A stretch of DNA of 64,000 nucleotides from Mycetohabitans endofungorum (GTDB taxonomy: Bacteria > Pseudomonadota > Gammaproteobacteria > Burkholderiales > Burkholderiaceae): NCBI RefSeq assembly GCF_002927045.1, contig NZ_PRDW01000001.1, forward strand, positions 301,462-365,461, read 5' to 3'. Each line of letters opens with the position of its first letter. Positions within the stretch are counted from its first letter, which is position 1. Positions 10,425 through 20,747 of this stretch are shown here, piece after piece. A program made the position numbers and the translations under genes. Under the pieces are notes generated by a model. That model saw nothing but the letters and a program-made list of their open reading frames with translations, was not told where the DNA came from and did no database searches.

Positions 10425-11780
10425 ATGAGTCGTCGTTATTTCGGCACGGACGGTATCCGCGGCAAGGTGGGCGAGCCGCCGATCACCCCGGATTTCGTGC
10501 TGCGGCTCGGCTATGCAGCGGGCAAGGTTCTGGCCGGCGCGGACACCCCGGGCAGCGGGCGGCCGACCGTATTAATCGGCAAGGACACGCGGGTTTCGGG
10601 CTATATGCTCGAGGCGGCGTTGGAAGCGGGATTCTCGGCGGCCGGCATCGACGTGATGCTGGCGGGCCCGATGCCCACGCCAGGCATCGCGTATCTGACG
10701 CGCGCGCTGCGCCTGGCCGCCGGCGTCGTGATCAGCGCGTCGCACAACCCGTATTACGACAACGGTATCAAGTTCTTTTCGGGCCACGGCAACAAGCTGC
10801 CCGACGAGGTCGAGCATGCGATCGAGGACCAGCTCGAGCAACCGATGACGTGTGCGCCGTCCGAGCGGCTCGGTAAGGCGCGGCGTCTGGATGACGCGGC
10901 AGGACGGTATATCGAGTTCTGCAAGGGCACGTTTCCGGCCGCATTCGACCTGCGTGGACTGAAGCTCGTCGTCGATTGTGCGAACGGCGCGGCATATCAG
11001 GTCGCGCCGCACGTGTTCCACGAGCTGGGAGCCGAGGTCGTATCGATCGGTGTTGCCCCGAACGGCTTCAATATCAATGACGGGGTGGGTGCGACCGCAC
11101 CTGACGCGCTGGTGGCGGCCGTGCGCGCCAATCATGCCGATCTGGGCATCGCGCTGGACGGCGACGCGGACCGGTTGCAGGTCGTCGACGCGTCCGGCCG
11201 CCTGTATAACGGCGATGAGCTACTGTACGTGCTCGTGAAGGACCGCATCGTCACACACGGATCGGTGCCGGGCGCGGTCGGCACGCTAATGACGAACCTA
11301 GCGGTGGAGGTCGCGCTGCAGCAGCTCGGCGTCGAATTCGTGCGTGCCGCGGTAGGTGATCGCTATATCTTGGAGCAACTGCGCGAACGGGGTTGGCAAC
11401 TCGGCGCCGAAGGCTCCGGCCACATCCTGTCGCTGGACCGCCATACGACCGGCGACGGCATCGTATCGGCGCTGCTCGTGCTCGCCGCGATCAAACGTAG
11501 CGGTCAGACGCTGGCTCAACTGCTCGGCGGGCTGACATTGTTTCCACAGACGCTGGTCAACGTGCGGATGACGCCGGGTGCCGATTGGAAAGGCAGTATC
11601 GAGATTCGCGAAGCTGTCGCGCAGGCCGAGCGCGAATTGGGCCAGTGCGGCCGAGTGCTGATCCGCGCGTCCGGCACTGAACCGGTGCTGCGCGTGATGG
11701 TCGAGGCGCAGCGGGCTGACGAGGCAAGCGGCCACGCGCAAGCCATTGCCGAAGTCGCGCGCGCGGCGACCGCGGGGTGA
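10425..11780 (+). CDS. glmM: Phosphoglucosamine mutase
   Basis: GlmM interconverts glucosamine-6-phosphate and glucosamine-1-phosphate on the way to UDP-GlcNAc for peptidoglycan and LPS. The 451-residue alpha-D-phosphohexomutase has the phosphoserine motif ISASHNP with Ser106, the Mg-binding DGDADR loop, the sugar-specificity loop GAEGSGH, and the phosphate-binding [11 protein letters not shown] near the C-terminus. The start ATG at 10425 has a strong AAGGAG 6-7 nt upstream. Confidence 0.96.
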   Translation: MSRRYFGTDGIRGKVGEPPITPDFVLRLGYAAGKVLAGADTPGSGRPTVLIGKDTRVSGYMLEAALEAGFSAAGIDVMLAGPMPTPGIAYLTRALRLAAGVVISASHNPYYDNGIKFFSGHGNKLPDEVEHAIEDQLEQPMTCAPSERLGKARRLDDAAGRYIEFCKGTFPAAFDLRGLKLVVDCANGAAYQVAPHVFHELGAEVVSIGVAPNGFNINDGVGATAPDALVAAVRANHADLGIALDGDADRLQVVDASGRLYNGDELLYVLVKDRIVTHGSVPGAVGTLMTNLAVEVALQQLGVEFVRAAVGDRYILEQLRERGWQLGAEGSGHILSLDRHTTGDGIVSALLVLAAIKRSGQTLAQLLGGLTLFPQTLVNVRMTPGADWKGSIEIREAVAQAERELGQCGRVLIRASGTEPVLRVMVEAQRADEASGHAQAIAEVARAATAG

Positions 11781-11918
11781 CCTGGGCACCGGCGCGGTAA
11801 AAAAGCCCGCAGGCTGAACTGTAAGCCTACAAGTTAGAGCGCAAACCTGCAAGCTGGAGCGGATTGGTTGGCACGAGCACGTTGGTCGGTAATGTGACGG
11901 TCAAAATTGATTCACCGA

Positions 11919-11952
11919 ATGTCACATCACTGTCACATACGCCGCCTAAGCT
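11919..11952 (+). promoter_or_regulatory. Pho box and -10 element of the pst-pho operon
   Basis: ATGTCAC (11919-11925), a 4-bp ATCA spacer, and CTGTCAC (11930-11936) form the two 7-bp direct repeats of a PhoB binding site, close to the consensus CTGTCAT-N4-CTGTCAT. A -10-like TAAGCT at 11947-11952 starts 10 bp after the box, the spacing expected when PhoB replaces a -35 element. pstS begins 37 bp further on, with GGAGG at 11981-11985. Activation by phosphate starvation follows from the known PhoB system; the site itself is directly visible. Confidence 0.85.
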
Positions 11953-11989
11953 TCGCGATGTCTCAAGTGCGCTCACCCTTGGAGGTCTC

Positions 11990-13021
11990 ATGAAATCGAT
12001 GCACACCGCGATCGCCGGCGTTGTCGGCGCCCTGTTTGCCTGGTCCGTGCAGGCTGCCGATATCACCGGCGCGGGCAGCACGTTCGCGGCGCCGATTTAT
12101 ACGAAGTGGGCCGATGCCTATCAAAAGTCGGGCGGCGGCAAGGTCAACTACCAGGGTATCGGATCGTCCGGCGGCATCAAGCAGATCATCGCGAAGACGG
12201 TCGACTTCGCCGGCTCGGACGCACCGCTGAAGGACGATGCGCTCGCCAAGGATGGCCTGTTCCAATTCCCGACCGTGGTCGGCGGCGTGGTGCCGGTGAT
12301 CAACGTGCCGGGTATCAGGGCCGGCGAACTGGTGCTGTCCGGCGAAGTGCTGGGCGATCTCTACCTGGGCAAGATCAAGAAGTGGAATGACCCGGCGATC
12401 GCCGCGCTCAATCCGAAGGTGAACCTGCCGGATACCGATGTCGTTGTGGTGCGTCGCGCCGACGGGTCAGGTACAAGCTTCATCTGGACGAACTACCTGT
12501 CGAAGGTGAGCGCCGGGTGGAAGTCGAAGGTCGGCGAAGGCACGACGGTGAATTGGCCGGTGGGCACCGGCGGCAAAGGCAATGACGGTGTGGCTGCGTT
12601 CGTGCAGCGCCTGCCTGGCTCGATCGGCTACGTCGAATGGGCCTATGCGAAGCAAAACCATATGACCTACACTGCGCTGAAGAACCAGGCTGGCACGGTC
12701 GTCGAGCCGAAGACCGAAACGTTCAAAGCCGCGGCCGCCGGCGCCAACTGGAAGAAGTCCTTCTACCAGATCCTGACGAACCAGCCGGGCAAGCAAGCCT
12801 GGCCGGTGGTCGGCGCGACGTTCGTGCTGCTGCACGCCGCGCAGGACAAGCCTGAGCAAGGCAAGGAGACGCTCAGGTTCTTCGACTGGGTATTCAAGAA
12901 CGGCACGCAGGCCGCGAACGAACTGGACTACATCTCGCTGCCGGAATCGGTTGTCAGTGAAATTCGCACGCAGTGGAAGTCGAAGGTGAAGGACGGCGCG
13001 GGCAAGGCGCTCGCCGAGTAA
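11990..13021 (+). CDS. pstS: Phosphate ABC transporter substrate-binding protein
   Basis: PstS is the periplasmic phosphate-binding protein of the high-affinity PstSCAB importer. It has 343 residues, with a Sec signal peptide at about 1-22 ([10 protein letters not shown]... ending SVQA before ADITGAG). Phosphate-contact motifs [16 protein letters not shown] and RADGSGTSF are intact. ATG at 11990 follows a good GGAGG; the open frame extends upstream through the Pho box and is not used. It is the first gene of pstSCAB-phoU-phoB-phoR. Confidence 0.96.
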   Translation: MKSMHTAIAGVVGALFAWSVQAADITGAGSTFAAPIYTKWADAYQKSGGGKVNYQGIGSSGGIKQIIAKTVDFAGSDAPLKDDALAKDGLFQFPTVVGGVVPVINVPGIRAGELVLSGEVLGDLYLGKIKKWNDPAIAALNPKVNLPDTDVVVVRRADGSGTSFIWTNYLSKVSAGWKSKVGEGTTVNWPVGTGGKGNDGVAAFVQRLPGSIGYVEWAYAKQNHMTYTALKNQAGTVVEPKTETFKAAAAGANWKKSFYQILTNQPGKQAWPVVGATFVLLHAAQDKPEQGKETLRFFDWVFKNGTQAANELDYISLPESVVSEIRTQWKSKVKDGAGKALAE

Positions 13022-13140
13022 CCGGCATCCCGTGTCGGCGCGGCGGGCGCAACCGCTTCGCGCCGCGCCGGCGCGTGGTGCGTTGACGACAACCGGCTAC
13101 GCGCGCGAGCGTTGCGCCGCGTGGCCTGTGAAGAGGCATC

Positions 13141-14124
13141 ATGGCCGACGTTCAGAATGCATCCGGCTCGGGCGGCAACAGTGCAATGAAAGTGCCGGGC
13201 CGCACAGGTGACATCGTCTTCGGTGGGCTGGCGCGGCTTGCCGCGATCGTGACCTTGCTAATGCTTGGCGGGATCATCGTTTCGCTAATCATCTCGTCCC
13301 TGCCGACCCTCCAAAAGTTCGGCTTTTCGTTCCTGTGGCGCGCTGATTGGGATCCACCCTCCGATCAATTTGGCGCGCTGGTGCCGATCTACGGCACGAT
13401 CGCCACATCGCTGATCGCCCTGATCATCGCGGTACCAGTCAGCTTTGGCATTGCGCTGTTCCTGACCGAACTCTCACCTGCCTGGCTGCGGCGCCCGTTG
13501 GGCATCGCGATCGAGCTGCTGGCCGCGATTCCGTCCATCGTCTACGGCATGTGGGGTCTGTTGGTGTTTGCACCGATCTTTGCGAGCGGGTTCCAGAAGC
13601 CGCTGCAAACCGTGCTCGGTTCGATGCCGCTGGTCGGTGCGCTGGTGGCCGGCCCGCCGGTGGGCATCGGCATCCTGGCCGCCGGCGTCATCCTCGCGAT
13701 CATGACCATCCCGTATATCTCCGCGGTCATGCGCGACGTGTTCGAAGTGACCCCGGTCCTGCTCAAGGAGTCCGCGTACGGCATTGGCTGTACGACCTGG
13801 GAAGTCATGTGGAAAATCGTGCTGCCGTTCACGAAGACTGGTGTGATCGGCGGCATCATGCTCGGCTTGGGTCGTGCGCTCGGCGAGACCATGGCGGTCA
13901 CGTTCGTGATCGGCAACACTAATCTGCTGTCCGGTGCTTCGTTGTTCGCTCCGGGCAACAGCATCACGTCGGCGTTGGCCAATGAATTCGCCGAGGCCCA
14001 GCCCGGGCTGCATACGGCAGCATTGATGGAGCTGAGCCTGATCCTGTTCTTGATTACCTTCATCGTGCTCGCTTTGTCCAAGTTGATGCTGTTGCGTCTG
14101 GAAAAAGGGGAGGTCGCACGATGA
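13141..14124 (+). CDS. pstC: Phosphate ABC transporter permease PstC
   Basis: PstC is one of the two inner-membrane permeases that form the phosphate channel. The 327-residue protein has six predicted transmembrane segments. The conserved cytoplasmic EAA-like loop that contacts PstB is seen around [17 protein letters not shown]. The gene lies 119 bp after pstS, and its stop overlaps the pstA start by 4 bp (ATGA at 14121-14124), so translation is probably coupled. Confidence 0.95.
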   Translation: MADVQNASGSGGNSAMKVPGRTGDIVFGGLARLAAIVTLLMLGGIIVSLIISSLPTLQKFGFSFLWRADWDPPSDQFGALVPIYGTIATSLIALIIAVPVSFGIALFLTELSPAWLRRPLGIAIELLAAIPSIVYGMWGLLVFAPIFASGFQKPLQTVLGSMPLVGALVAGPPVGIGILAAGVILAIMTIPYISAVMRDVFEVTPVLLKESAYGIGCTTWEVMWKIVLPFTKTGVIGGIMLGLGRALGETMAVTFVIGNTNLLSGASLFAPGNSITSALANEFAEAQPGLHTAALMELSLILFLITFIVLALSKLMLLRLEKGEVAR

Positions 14125-15026
14125 GCCGCCCCGTACATTCTCGTGCGTCAGATCTCGTGTCGTCGGGTAGCACGAACGCCCGTGATGCGACGCGTATCCG
14201 GTTGCAGGCGCGTCGCCGTCGTACCAACGCAATCGCGTTGACCCTGTCGTTGCTGGCCATGGCCTTTGGCCTGGTGTGGTTAGTATGGATCTTGTTCACG
14301 ACGCTGCGCCTGGGCGTCGATGGACTGTCGCTGACGCTGTTCACCGAATCGACGCCGCCACCGAACACGGACGGCGGCGGGCTGGCCAACGCGATCGTCG
14401 GCAGCCTTGCGCTGGTGGCGTTGGCCACGCTGTTTGGCACGCCGATCGGTATTCTGGCCGGCGTCTATCTGGCCGAGTACGGTCAATCCAACCTGCTAGC
14501 CGGCATGACGCGTTTTATCAACGACATCCTGTTGTCCGCGCCGTCCATTGTCGTTGGCCTGTTCGTCTACGCGCTGGTGGTCGCTCGCATGGGGCACTTC
14601 AGTGGCTGGGCCGGTGTGGTGGCGCTTGCGCTGTTGCAGATCCCGATCGTGATCCGCACCACGGAGAATATGCTGAAGCTGGTGCCCAATGCACTGCGCG
14701 AGGCGGCATTCGCACTCGGCACGCCGAAGTGGAAAATGGTGATATCGATCACGTTGAAGGCGTCGGTAGCGGGCATCACGACGGGCGTGCTGCTGGCGCT
14801 CGCGCGTATCGCCGGCGAAACCGCCCCCCTGCTGTTCACCGCGCTATCGAATCAGTTCTTCAGCCTGAACCTGAATCAGCCGATCGCAAACCTGCCCTAT
14901 ACGATCTTCAAGTTCGCGATGAGTCCGTTCCCGCAGTGGCAATCGCTCGCGTGGGCAGGCGTGTTCCTGATTACGCTGGGCGTGCTGGGCCTGAACATTT
15001 TGGCCCGCGCGTTGTTTTCGAAGTAA
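14121..15026 (+). CDS. pstA: Phosphate ABC transporter permease PstA
   Basis: PstA is the second permease of the PstSCAB importer. The 301-residue protein begins with about 35 polar and basic residues, then six predicted transmembrane segments. The cytoplasmic coupling loop is seen at [16 protein letters not shown], the counterpart of the PstC loop. It overlaps pstC by 4 bp and is followed by pstB after 17 bp. Confidence 0.95.
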   Translation: MSRPVHSRASDLVSSGSTNARDATRIRLQARRRRTNAIALTLSLLAMAFGLVWLVWILFTTLRLGVDGLSLTLFTESTPPPNTDGGGLANAIVGSLALVALATLFGTPIGILAGVYLAEYGQSNLLAGMTRFINDILLSAPSIVVGLFVYALVVARMGHFSGWAGVVALALLQIPIVIRTTENMLKLVPNALREAAFALGTPKWKMVISITLKASVAGITTGVLLALARIAGETAPLLFTALSNQFFSLNLNQPIANLPYTIFKFAMSPFPQWQSLAWAGVFLITLGVLGLNILARALFSK

Positions 15027-15043
15027 GCGACGGAAGAATATCC

Positions 15044-15892
15044 ATGAACATGGCTGAGTGCCACCTCGACCCTTCTCGTACCGGCGCCAACACGCCGATT
15101 CTGCTCGATCCGGCCAAAAGCGGCGCCCGCGTGCTGGCACAGCCGAAGATCGAGGTGAAGAACCTGAACTTCTTCTATGGTAAGTACCATGCGTTGAAGA
15201 ACATCAATTTGAGCATTCCCGAGAAGCAGGTCACCGCATTCATCGGCCCGTCCGGTTGCGGCAAATCCACGCTGCTACGCACGTTCAACAAGATGTTCGC
15301 GCTGTATCCGGAGCAACGCGCCGAGGGCGAGATCCTGATGGACGGCGAGAACCTGCTCGCGACCACCCGCGACATCTCGTTGCTGCGCGCGCGGGTCGGC
15401 ATGGTGTTTCAGAAACCGACGCCGTTTCCGATGTCGATCTACGACAACATCGCGTTTGGCGTGCGGATGTTCGAGACCTTGTCGCGCTCGGCAATGGATG
15501 ACCGCGTCGAATGGGCCCTGACCAAGGCCGCGCTGTGGACCGAAGTGAAGGACAAGCTGAAGCAAAGCGGCTATGGGTTGTCCGGCGGCCAGCAACAGCG
15601 GCTGTGCATCGCGCGTGGCATTGCAATCCGTCCCGAAGTGCTGCTGCTGGACGAGCCATGCTCGGCGCTCGATCCGATCTCGACCGGCCGCATCGAGGAG
15701 TTGATCGCTGAACTGAAGGGCGACTATACGGTGGTCATCGTCACGCACAACATGCAGCAGGCGGCGCGCTGTTCGGACTACACTGCCTATATGTACCTGG
15801 GCGAGCTGATCGAGTTTGGGGACACTGAGAAAATTTTTATCAAGCCGGTGCGCAAGGAAACAGAAGACTACATTACAGGTCGCTTCGGTTAA
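15044..15892 (+). CDS. pstB: Phosphate ABC transporter ATP-binding protein
   Basis: PstB is the ATPase that drives phosphate import through PstA/PstC. The 282-residue protein has Walker [10 protein letters not shown] (68-76), the signature [14 protein letters not shown], Walker [14 protein letters not shown], and the switch histidine in [12 protein letters not shown]. About 30 residues precede the ABC core, longer than E. coli PstB but usual in Burkholderia. ATG at 15044 has GGAAG upstream. The gene lies in tight operon spacing between pstA and phoU. Confidence 0.96.
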   Translation: MNMAECHLDPSRTGANTPILLDPAKSGARVLAQPKIEVKNLNFFYGKYHALKNINLSIPEKQVTAFIGPSGCGKSTLLRTFNKMFALYPEQRAEGEILMDGENLLATTRDISLLRARVGMVFQKPTPFPMSIYDNIAFGVRMFETLSRSAMDDRVEWALTKAALWTEVKDKLKQSGYGLSGGQQQRLCIARGIAIRPEVLLLDEPCSALDPISTGRIEELIAELKGDYTVVIVTHNMQQAARCSDYTAYMYLGELIEFGDTEKIFIKPVRKETEDYITGRFG

Positions 15893-15922
15893 TCGAGCCG
15901 ATTGCCAAGACGGGAGAGCATC

Positions 15923-16627
15923 ATGTCCGACAAGCATTTGTCCAGTCAGTTCGAGGCGGACCTGAACCAGGTTTCGTCCAGGGTCCTCGAGATGGGGGGG
16001 CTGGTGGAGTCGCAGATCATCAAGGCGATGCAGGCGTTGAACCATTTTGACGCCGAGGTGGCCGACCAAGTGATCGCCGACGAGGCGCGGCTCAACTCGA
16101 TGGAAGTCGAGATCGATGAGGCGTGCAGTCATATCATCGCGCGGCGCCAGCCCGCGGCGCGCGACTTGCGGCTGCTGATGGCCATCTCGAAGACGATCAC
16201 GAACCTGGAACGCGCCGGCGACGAAGCCGAGAAGATCGCCAAGCGCGTGAAGCGAATCATAGAGGATGGCAACGCGCGCACAGTGAACATCGCGGAAATC
16301 CGTCTGGCCGGCGACATGGCGACGTCGATCCTGCGTCGCGCGCTGGACGCGTTTGCCCGGCTGGACACGGTCGCTGCCGCGCAGATCGTGCGCGACGACA
16401 AGGCGATCGACGAGGAATTCCGGGCGTTCGTGCGCAAGCTCGTGACATACATGATGGAAGATGCACGCACGATTTCGGTTGGGCTGGATCTGCTGTTCGT
16501 CGCCAAGGCGGTCGAGCGCATCGGTGACCACGCGAAGAACATCGCTGAGTTCATCATCTACATCGTCAAGGGCACGGACGTGCGGCACGTGCCGCGCGAT
16601 CAGCTCGAGCGTGAGGCGCTGTCGTAG
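15923..16627 (+). CDS. phoU: Phosphate signalling protein PhoU
   Basis: PhoU links PstSCAB to PhoR and keeps the Pho regulon off when phosphate is plentiful. The 234-residue all-helical protein has two PhoU three-helix repeats, each with the metal-binding E/D-rich pattern (DEARLNSMEVEIDEAC and DDKAIDEEFRAF). ATG at 15923 has GGGAG upstream at the usual distance. It lies between pstB and phoB. Confidence 0.95.
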   Translation: MSDKHLSSQFEADLNQVSSRVLEMGGLVESQIIKAMQALNHFDAEVADQVIADEARLNSMEVEIDEACSHIIARRQPAARDLRLLMAISKTITNLERAGDEAEKIAKRVKRIIEDGNARTVNIAEIRLAGDMATSILRRALDAFARLDTVAAAQIVRDDKAIDEEFRAFVRKLVTYMMEDARTISVGLDLLFVAKAVERIGDHAKNIAEFIIYIVKGTDVRHVPRDQLEREALS

Positions 16628-16680
16628 GACTGCGCTGCTTCGTTTAATTGTACGATCCTAGAAAGGCGAAAGAGGTGCCG

Positions 16681-17382
16681 ATGCCCAGCAGCATTCTCGT
16701 GATCGAGGACGAGCCCGCGATTGTCGAGTTGATTTCGGTGAACCTGCAGCACGCGGGACACTGTCCGATTCGCGCGTACAACGCCGAGCAGGCGCAGAAT
16801 CTGATCAGTGATGTCCTGCCGGACCTGGTGTTGCTCGATTGGATGCTGCCTGGCAAGTCGGGTGTCGCATTCGCACGCGAGTTGCGTAACAACGAGCGCA
16901 CCAAGCACATCCCGATCATCATGCTGACCGCACGGGGCGAGGAGCATGACAAGGTGCTCGGGTTGGAGATCGGCGCCGATGACTACGTGACCAAGCCGTT
17001 TTCTCCCAAGGAGTTGATGGCACGTATCAAGGCGGTGCTGCGACGCCGCGCGCCGCAGCTCACCGAGGATATCGTGTCGATTAACGGCCTGCGACTGGAC
17101 CCGGCGACGCATCGCGTCGCGGCGAACAGCAACGGCGAGCAAACCCAGCTCGACCTTGGACCGACCGAGTTCCGCCTGCTGCATTTCTTCATGACGCATC
17201 CGGAACGCGTGCACAGCCGCACGCAACTGCTCGACCAGGTATGGGGCGACCACGTGTTTGTCGAAGAGCGCACGGTGGACGTGCACATCAAGCGGTTGCG
17301 TGCCGCGCTCAAGCCGGCCGGCTGCGATGCTATGATTGAGACAGTACGCGGCAGCGGCTACCGGCTGGCCAAGACAGTCTGA
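16681..17382 (+). CDS. phoB: Phosphate regulon response regulator PhoB
   Basis: PhoB activates Pho-regulon promoters, presumably including the Pho box at 11919-11936. The 233-residue protein has a receiver domain (1-120) with acidic residues Glu9/Asp10, the phosphoacceptor Asp53 in LLDWML, and Lys in TKPF, then an OmpR-type winged-helix DNA-binding domain (about 130-230) with LGPTEFRLLHFFM and the recognition-helix region RTVDVHIKRLR. ATG at 16681 is chosen over an upstream TTG because MPSSILVIEDEP is the conserved start and AGAGG precedes it. Confidence 0.96.
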   Translation: MPSSILVIEDEPAIVELISVNLQHAGHCPIRAYNAEQAQNLISDVLPDLVLLDWMLPGKSGVAFARELRNNERTKHIPIIMLTARGEEHDKVLGLEIGADDYVTKPFSPKELMARIKAVLRRRAPQLTEDIVSINGLRLDPATHRVAANSNGEQTQLDLGPTEFRLLHFFMTHPERVHSRTQLLDQVWGDHVFVEERTVDVHIKRLRAALKPAGCDAMIETVRGSGYRLAKTV

Positions 17383-17442
17383 CGCTGGCGTCGTCGGCAC
17401 ACGCACCTTCGTCGCTTGTCCCGCGGCACTCTTCGCTCCGAC

Positions 17443-18756
17443 ATGAATATTATTTGGGCGCGCTCGCTCGTGTCGCTGGTCTTGCTGGGCTGTGTCGCCA
17501 CGGCAATCGCCTTTGCGGTCAATGTGGACGCGGCGCTGTCGTTCGCGTTGCTCGCGCTGCTCGCGCAGTCGCTTTTCAACACCTACCATACGCACCGCCT
17601 GTGGCGGCTGCTCGATGCGCCGGTCTATGGGGAAGTGCCGAGTGCGCCGGGGTTGTGGGGCGAGATTTACTACCGCTTGCATCGGCTTGCCAAGCGGTGG
17701 CACGCACAGGTGCGGCAGGTGGAGCAGCAGCATACGCGGTTCATCCAGGGCATCCAGGCCTCACCCAACGGCGTGATGATGCTCGACGACCGCAACCAGA
17801 TTGAATGGTGCAATGCGATCGGTGAACAGCACTTCGGGCTCGACGTGAAACGCGATTTGCGCCAGCACGTTACCCACCTGGTGCGCCAGCCCGATTTTGT
17901 GCGCTACCTAAACAGCCATCAGTACGACAAGGCGTTGACGATGCGGGGCATGGGCACGAGCCGGCAACATATCCTGTCGGTGCAGGTTTTCCCGTATGGT
18001 GATAACCGCAAGCTGGTCCTTACCCAGGATATTACCGAGTTGGAGCGCACCGATGCGATGCGGCGTGACTTCGTCGCCAATGTGTCACATGAGCTGAAAA
18101 CGCCGTTGACCGTGCTGTCCGGATTTCTCGAGACGATGCGCGAGTTGCCGATTTCGGAATTGGATCGCGGCCGATACCTGGATATCATGGCGCAGCAGGC
18201 GGCAAGGATGCAGACGATCGTCAACGACCTGTTGGTGCTCGCCAATCTGGAGGGCGACGCCAAGCCGTCGGCCGAGCAGCCAATCGACATGCGCGCGATG
18301 CTGCAGCATCTGCGTAACGAAGCGTCGGGATTGTCGGGCGGGCGGCACCACTTCAGATTCGAAACCGACGACGAACTTAACGTGGTGGGAACGGAAAACG
18401 AAATCCTCAGTGCGCTCGGCAACCTGGTTAGCAATGCGATCCGCTATACCCCGGACGGTGGGTCAATCCAGGTGACGTGGCGCGCCGAGCGTGACGGCGC
18501 CGTGTTTAGTGTCGCCGACACCGGGCTGGGCATTCCGGCCGAGCATATCCCGCGGCTGACCGAGCGCTTCTATCGCGTAGATCGCAGCCGCTCGCGCGAC
18601 ACCGGCGGCACCGGGCTCGGGCTGGCGATCGTCAAGCACGTGCTGCAACGCCACGATGCCTACTTGCATATTGCCAGCGAGGAGGGCAAGGGCAGCACGT
18701 TCTCAGTCAGTTTCCCGCCGTCGCGGGTGACACACGGGCGCAGTGGGGCGGCCTGA
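17443..18756 (+). CDS. phoR: Phosphate regulon sensor histidine kinase PhoR
   Basis: PhoR is the membrane sensor kinase that phosphorylates PhoB. The 437-residue protein has two N-terminal membrane segments (about 8-28 and 30-48), a PAS domain (about 105-200), the HisKA phosphoacceptor helix with His216 in NVSHELKTP, and the HATPase domain with N box, DTGLGIP and GGTGLGLAIVKH. ATG at 17443 is preferred; a TTG 27 bp upstream is in frame. There is no good Shine-Dalgarno. The gene is followed directly by 37-bp tandem repeats. Confidence 0.95.
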   Translation: MNIIWARSLVSLVLLGCVATAIAFAVNVDAALSFALLALLAQSLFNTYHTHRLWRLLDAPVYGEVPSAPGLWGEIYYRLHRLAKRWHAQVRQVEQQHTRFIQGIQASPNGVMMLDDRNQIEWCNAIGEQHFGLDVKRDLRQHVTHLVRQPDFVRYLNSHQYDKALTMRGMGTSRQHILSVQVFPYGDNRKLVLTQDITELERTDAMRRDFVANVSHELKTPLTVLSGFLETMRELPISELDRGRYLDIMAQQAARMQTIVNDLLVLANLEGDAKPSAEQPIDMRAMLQHLRNEASGLSGGRHHFRFETDDELNVVGTENEILSALGNLVSNAIRYTPDGGSIQVTWRAERDGAVFSVADTGLGIPAEHIPRLTERFYRVDRSRSRDTGGTGLGLAIVKHVLQRHDAYLHIASEEGKGSTFSVSFPPSRVTHGRSGAA

Positions 18757-18760
18757 CGTA

Positions 18761-18929
18761 TGCTGGCGCCAACGGCGCTTCGCCAGCCGCGTTCGAGTGC
18801 TGGCACCAACAGGGCTTCACCAGCCGCGTTCGAGTGCTGGCGCCAACGGCGCTTCACCAGCCGCGTTCAAGCGCCGGCACCAACAGGGCTTCACCAGCCG
18901 CGTTCAAGCATCGGCACCGGGGGCTCAGG
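18761..18929. repeat. 37-bp tandem repeats between phoR and ppx
   Basis: Four complete 37-bp units lie head to tail at 18761-18797, 18798-18834, 18835-18871 and 18872-18908, with a degraded fifth start at 18909-18929. Units 1 and 3 share the variant GCGCCAACGGCGC and units 2 and 4 share GCACCAACAGGGC, so a 74-bp pair seems to have been duplicated. The array begins 4 bp after the phoR stop. The unit length is not a multiple of 3, and the open frames through it are not convincing proteins. There are no spacers, so it is not a CRISPR. Between 18930 and the ppx start the DNA holds no gene; a lone CTGTCAC at 18991-18997 is at most half a Pho box. Confidence 0.9.
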
Positions 18930-19049
18930 CACTTGCGGAAGCTATCACAGTATGATGATAAGGTTATGACGCGCTGCAACCAGAACGGCACTGTCACCCA
19001 TTCTATCCGTTATTTTGGTACGGTCGGCAATCCGGCCCGCCATTGACTC

Positions 19050-20558
19050 ATGCACAAGACCCCGCACCTGCTCGCTGCCGCCGACCTAGGATCCAATAGC
19101 TTTCGGCTCATCGTCGCACGCGTGGAGGAAACTTCCGCCGGCACGCAGATTTACCCAGTGGACGCGTTGCGCGAGCCCGTGCGGCTCGCTGCCGGCCTCA
19201 CGCGTGACAAGTTCCTCGACCGGCCATCGCAGTTACGTGGCTGGGACGCGCTCAAGCGCTTCGGCGAGCGGCTGCGCGATTTTCATCCGGACCACGTGCG
19301 GGCGGTGGCCACCAACACGCTGCGGGTCGCGAAGAACGCCGGCGAGTTTCTTGGCGAGGCCGAACGCGCACTGGGCTTTCCGATCGAGGTCATCGCCGGG
19401 CGCGAGGAGGCTCGCTTGATTTATGCGGGCGCCGCGCATTCGATGCCGGCGAGCAACGGCAAGCGGCTGGTGTTCGATATCGGTGGAGGTTCGACCGAGT
19501 TCATCATCGGCGAGGAATACGAACCGCTGATGATGGAGAGCCTGTACATCGGTTGCGTGACACACAGCCGGCAGTTCTTCCCGAGCGGCAACGTCGACGA
19601 CTACGCGATGCGCCAGGCGGAACTGGCCGCCCAGCGCGAGATCCAAATCATCTCCAGCCTGTACAAGCGGGCGGGCTGGGATCAGGCGGTCGGCTCGTCC
19701 GGCACCGCGCGGGCGATCGCGGAACTGCTCGAGGCCAATCAATTCAACGACGCCGGCGTGACACACGGCATTACGCGTGGTGGACTGGAGCGCCTGAAGC
19801 GCGCGCTGATCAAGGCGGAAAACGTGAACCGGCTCAAACTGGCCGCCCTCAAGGCGGACCGTGTGCCGGTGCTGGCCGGGGGTCTGTCGATCATGCTGGC
19901 GGTGTTCGAGGAACTGGGCATCGACTACGTGGACACGACCGATGGTGCGTTGCGGCTTGGTGTGCTGTACGACTTGCTGGGCCGCTCACAGCACCAGGAC
20001 ATGCGTGCGGTGACGGTGGAAGGCTTTTCGCGGCGTTATGGCGTCGATCGCGCGCAAGCCGAGCGCATCGCCGCGCTGGCAAGCGGCTTTTACGGCCAAC
20101 TGAATGAAACCGATCCGCAGCGGCGCACGGAGGGAGCGCTGCTGCTTGGTTGGGCCGCGATGCTGCATGAAATCGGCCTGTCGATCTCGCACAGTGCCTA
20201 CCATAAGCATTCGGCGTACATCGCGAGCCATGCCGACATGCCCGGATTCTCACGCACTGACCAGGCGCGGCTGGCGGTGCTCGTGCTCGGCCACGCCGGC
20301 AAGCTGGGCAAGCTCGCGCAGGCGCGGGATCTGGACTGGTGCCTGCTGTTCTGCCTACGGCTGGCCGTGCTGCTATGCCGTCGCCGGGGCGACGTGGCGA
20401 TCCCGACGTTGGCTGTACGCGAGCATGATGGAGGCTTCGAGGTGCATTTGCCGCGCAGCTGGGTTGACGACAACCCGCTGACCGAGTACAGCCTGGTCCA
20501 GGAGGCGGCTGAGTGGAAAAAAATCGGCCGGCACTACCGGGTCGTCTATCTGGCTTGA
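19050..20558 (+). CDS. ppx: Exopolyphosphatase
   Basis: Ppx removes terminal phosphate from inorganic polyphosphate. The 502-residue protein belongs to the ASKHA-fold Ppx/GppA family. The phosphate 1 loop DLGSNSFRLIVA is near the N-terminus, the phosphate 2 motif FDIGGGSTEF follows at about 140-150, and the HD-like C-terminal domain (about 310-500) is complete. GppA (pppGpp hydrolysis) is the main alternative; the length and Pho-regulon context favour Ppx. Polyphosphate kinase, its usual partner, is not in this interval or anywhere else in the window. Confidence 0.92.
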   Translation: MHKTPHLLAAADLGSNSFRLIVARVEETSAGTQIYPVDALREPVRLAAGLTRDKFLDRPSQLRGWDALKRFGERLRDFHPDHVRAVATNTLRVAKNAGEFLGEAERALGFPIEVIAGREEARLIYAGAAHSMPASNGKRLVFDIGGGSTEFIIGEEYEPLMMESLYIGCVTHSRQFFPSGNVDDYAMRQAELAAQREIQIISSLYKRAGWDQAVGSSGTARAIAELLEANQFNDAGVTHGITRGGLERLKRALIKAENVNRLKLAALKADRVPVLAGGLSIMLAVFEELGIDYVDTTDGALRLGVLYDLLGRSQHQDMRAVTVEGFSRRYGVDRAQAERIAALASGFYGQLNETDPQRRTEGALLLGWAAMLHEIGLSISHSAYHKHSAYIASHADMPGFSRTDQARLAVLVLGHAGKLGKLAQARDLDWCLLFCLRLAVLLCRRRGDVAIPTLAVREHDGGFEVHLPRSWVDDNPLTEYSLVQEAAEWKKIGRHYRVVYLA

Positions 20559-20747
20559 CGCGCGCTATCTTGACGCGCGCTCGCCACGCGCTTGGGCACG
20601 GCATCCCATACATCGACAAAGCGGGGGCGGGCCCGTTATATGCTCGAAAGGATAAACGGGCGGGTATCGAAAGTGCTTGCGATTTGGCGTGCGGTGCCGA
20701 ACCGAAATCGCATAAAATTCTTTGATGAAGGAGGCGGGGAGAATTTT

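Noticed and set aside
11799..11830. Terminator-like hairpin with a T run on the minus strand between glmM and pstS
   Set aside because: The stem has a mismatch, four bases separate it from the T run, and no minus-strand gene ends there. It may only be part of the imperfect 20-bp repeats at 11822-11862.
15275..16588. 437-residue minus-strand frame across pstB and phoU
   Set aside because: Antisense to two strongly conserved genes.
18761..18929. Regular 37-bp repeats resembling a CRISPR array
   Set aside because: Units are directly adjacent with no spacers, they differ from each other internally, and no cas genes are present.
18991..19008. Possible Pho box in front of ppx
   Set aside because: Only the first repeat (CTGTCAC) matches; the second half does not, and no -10 element is correctly placed.
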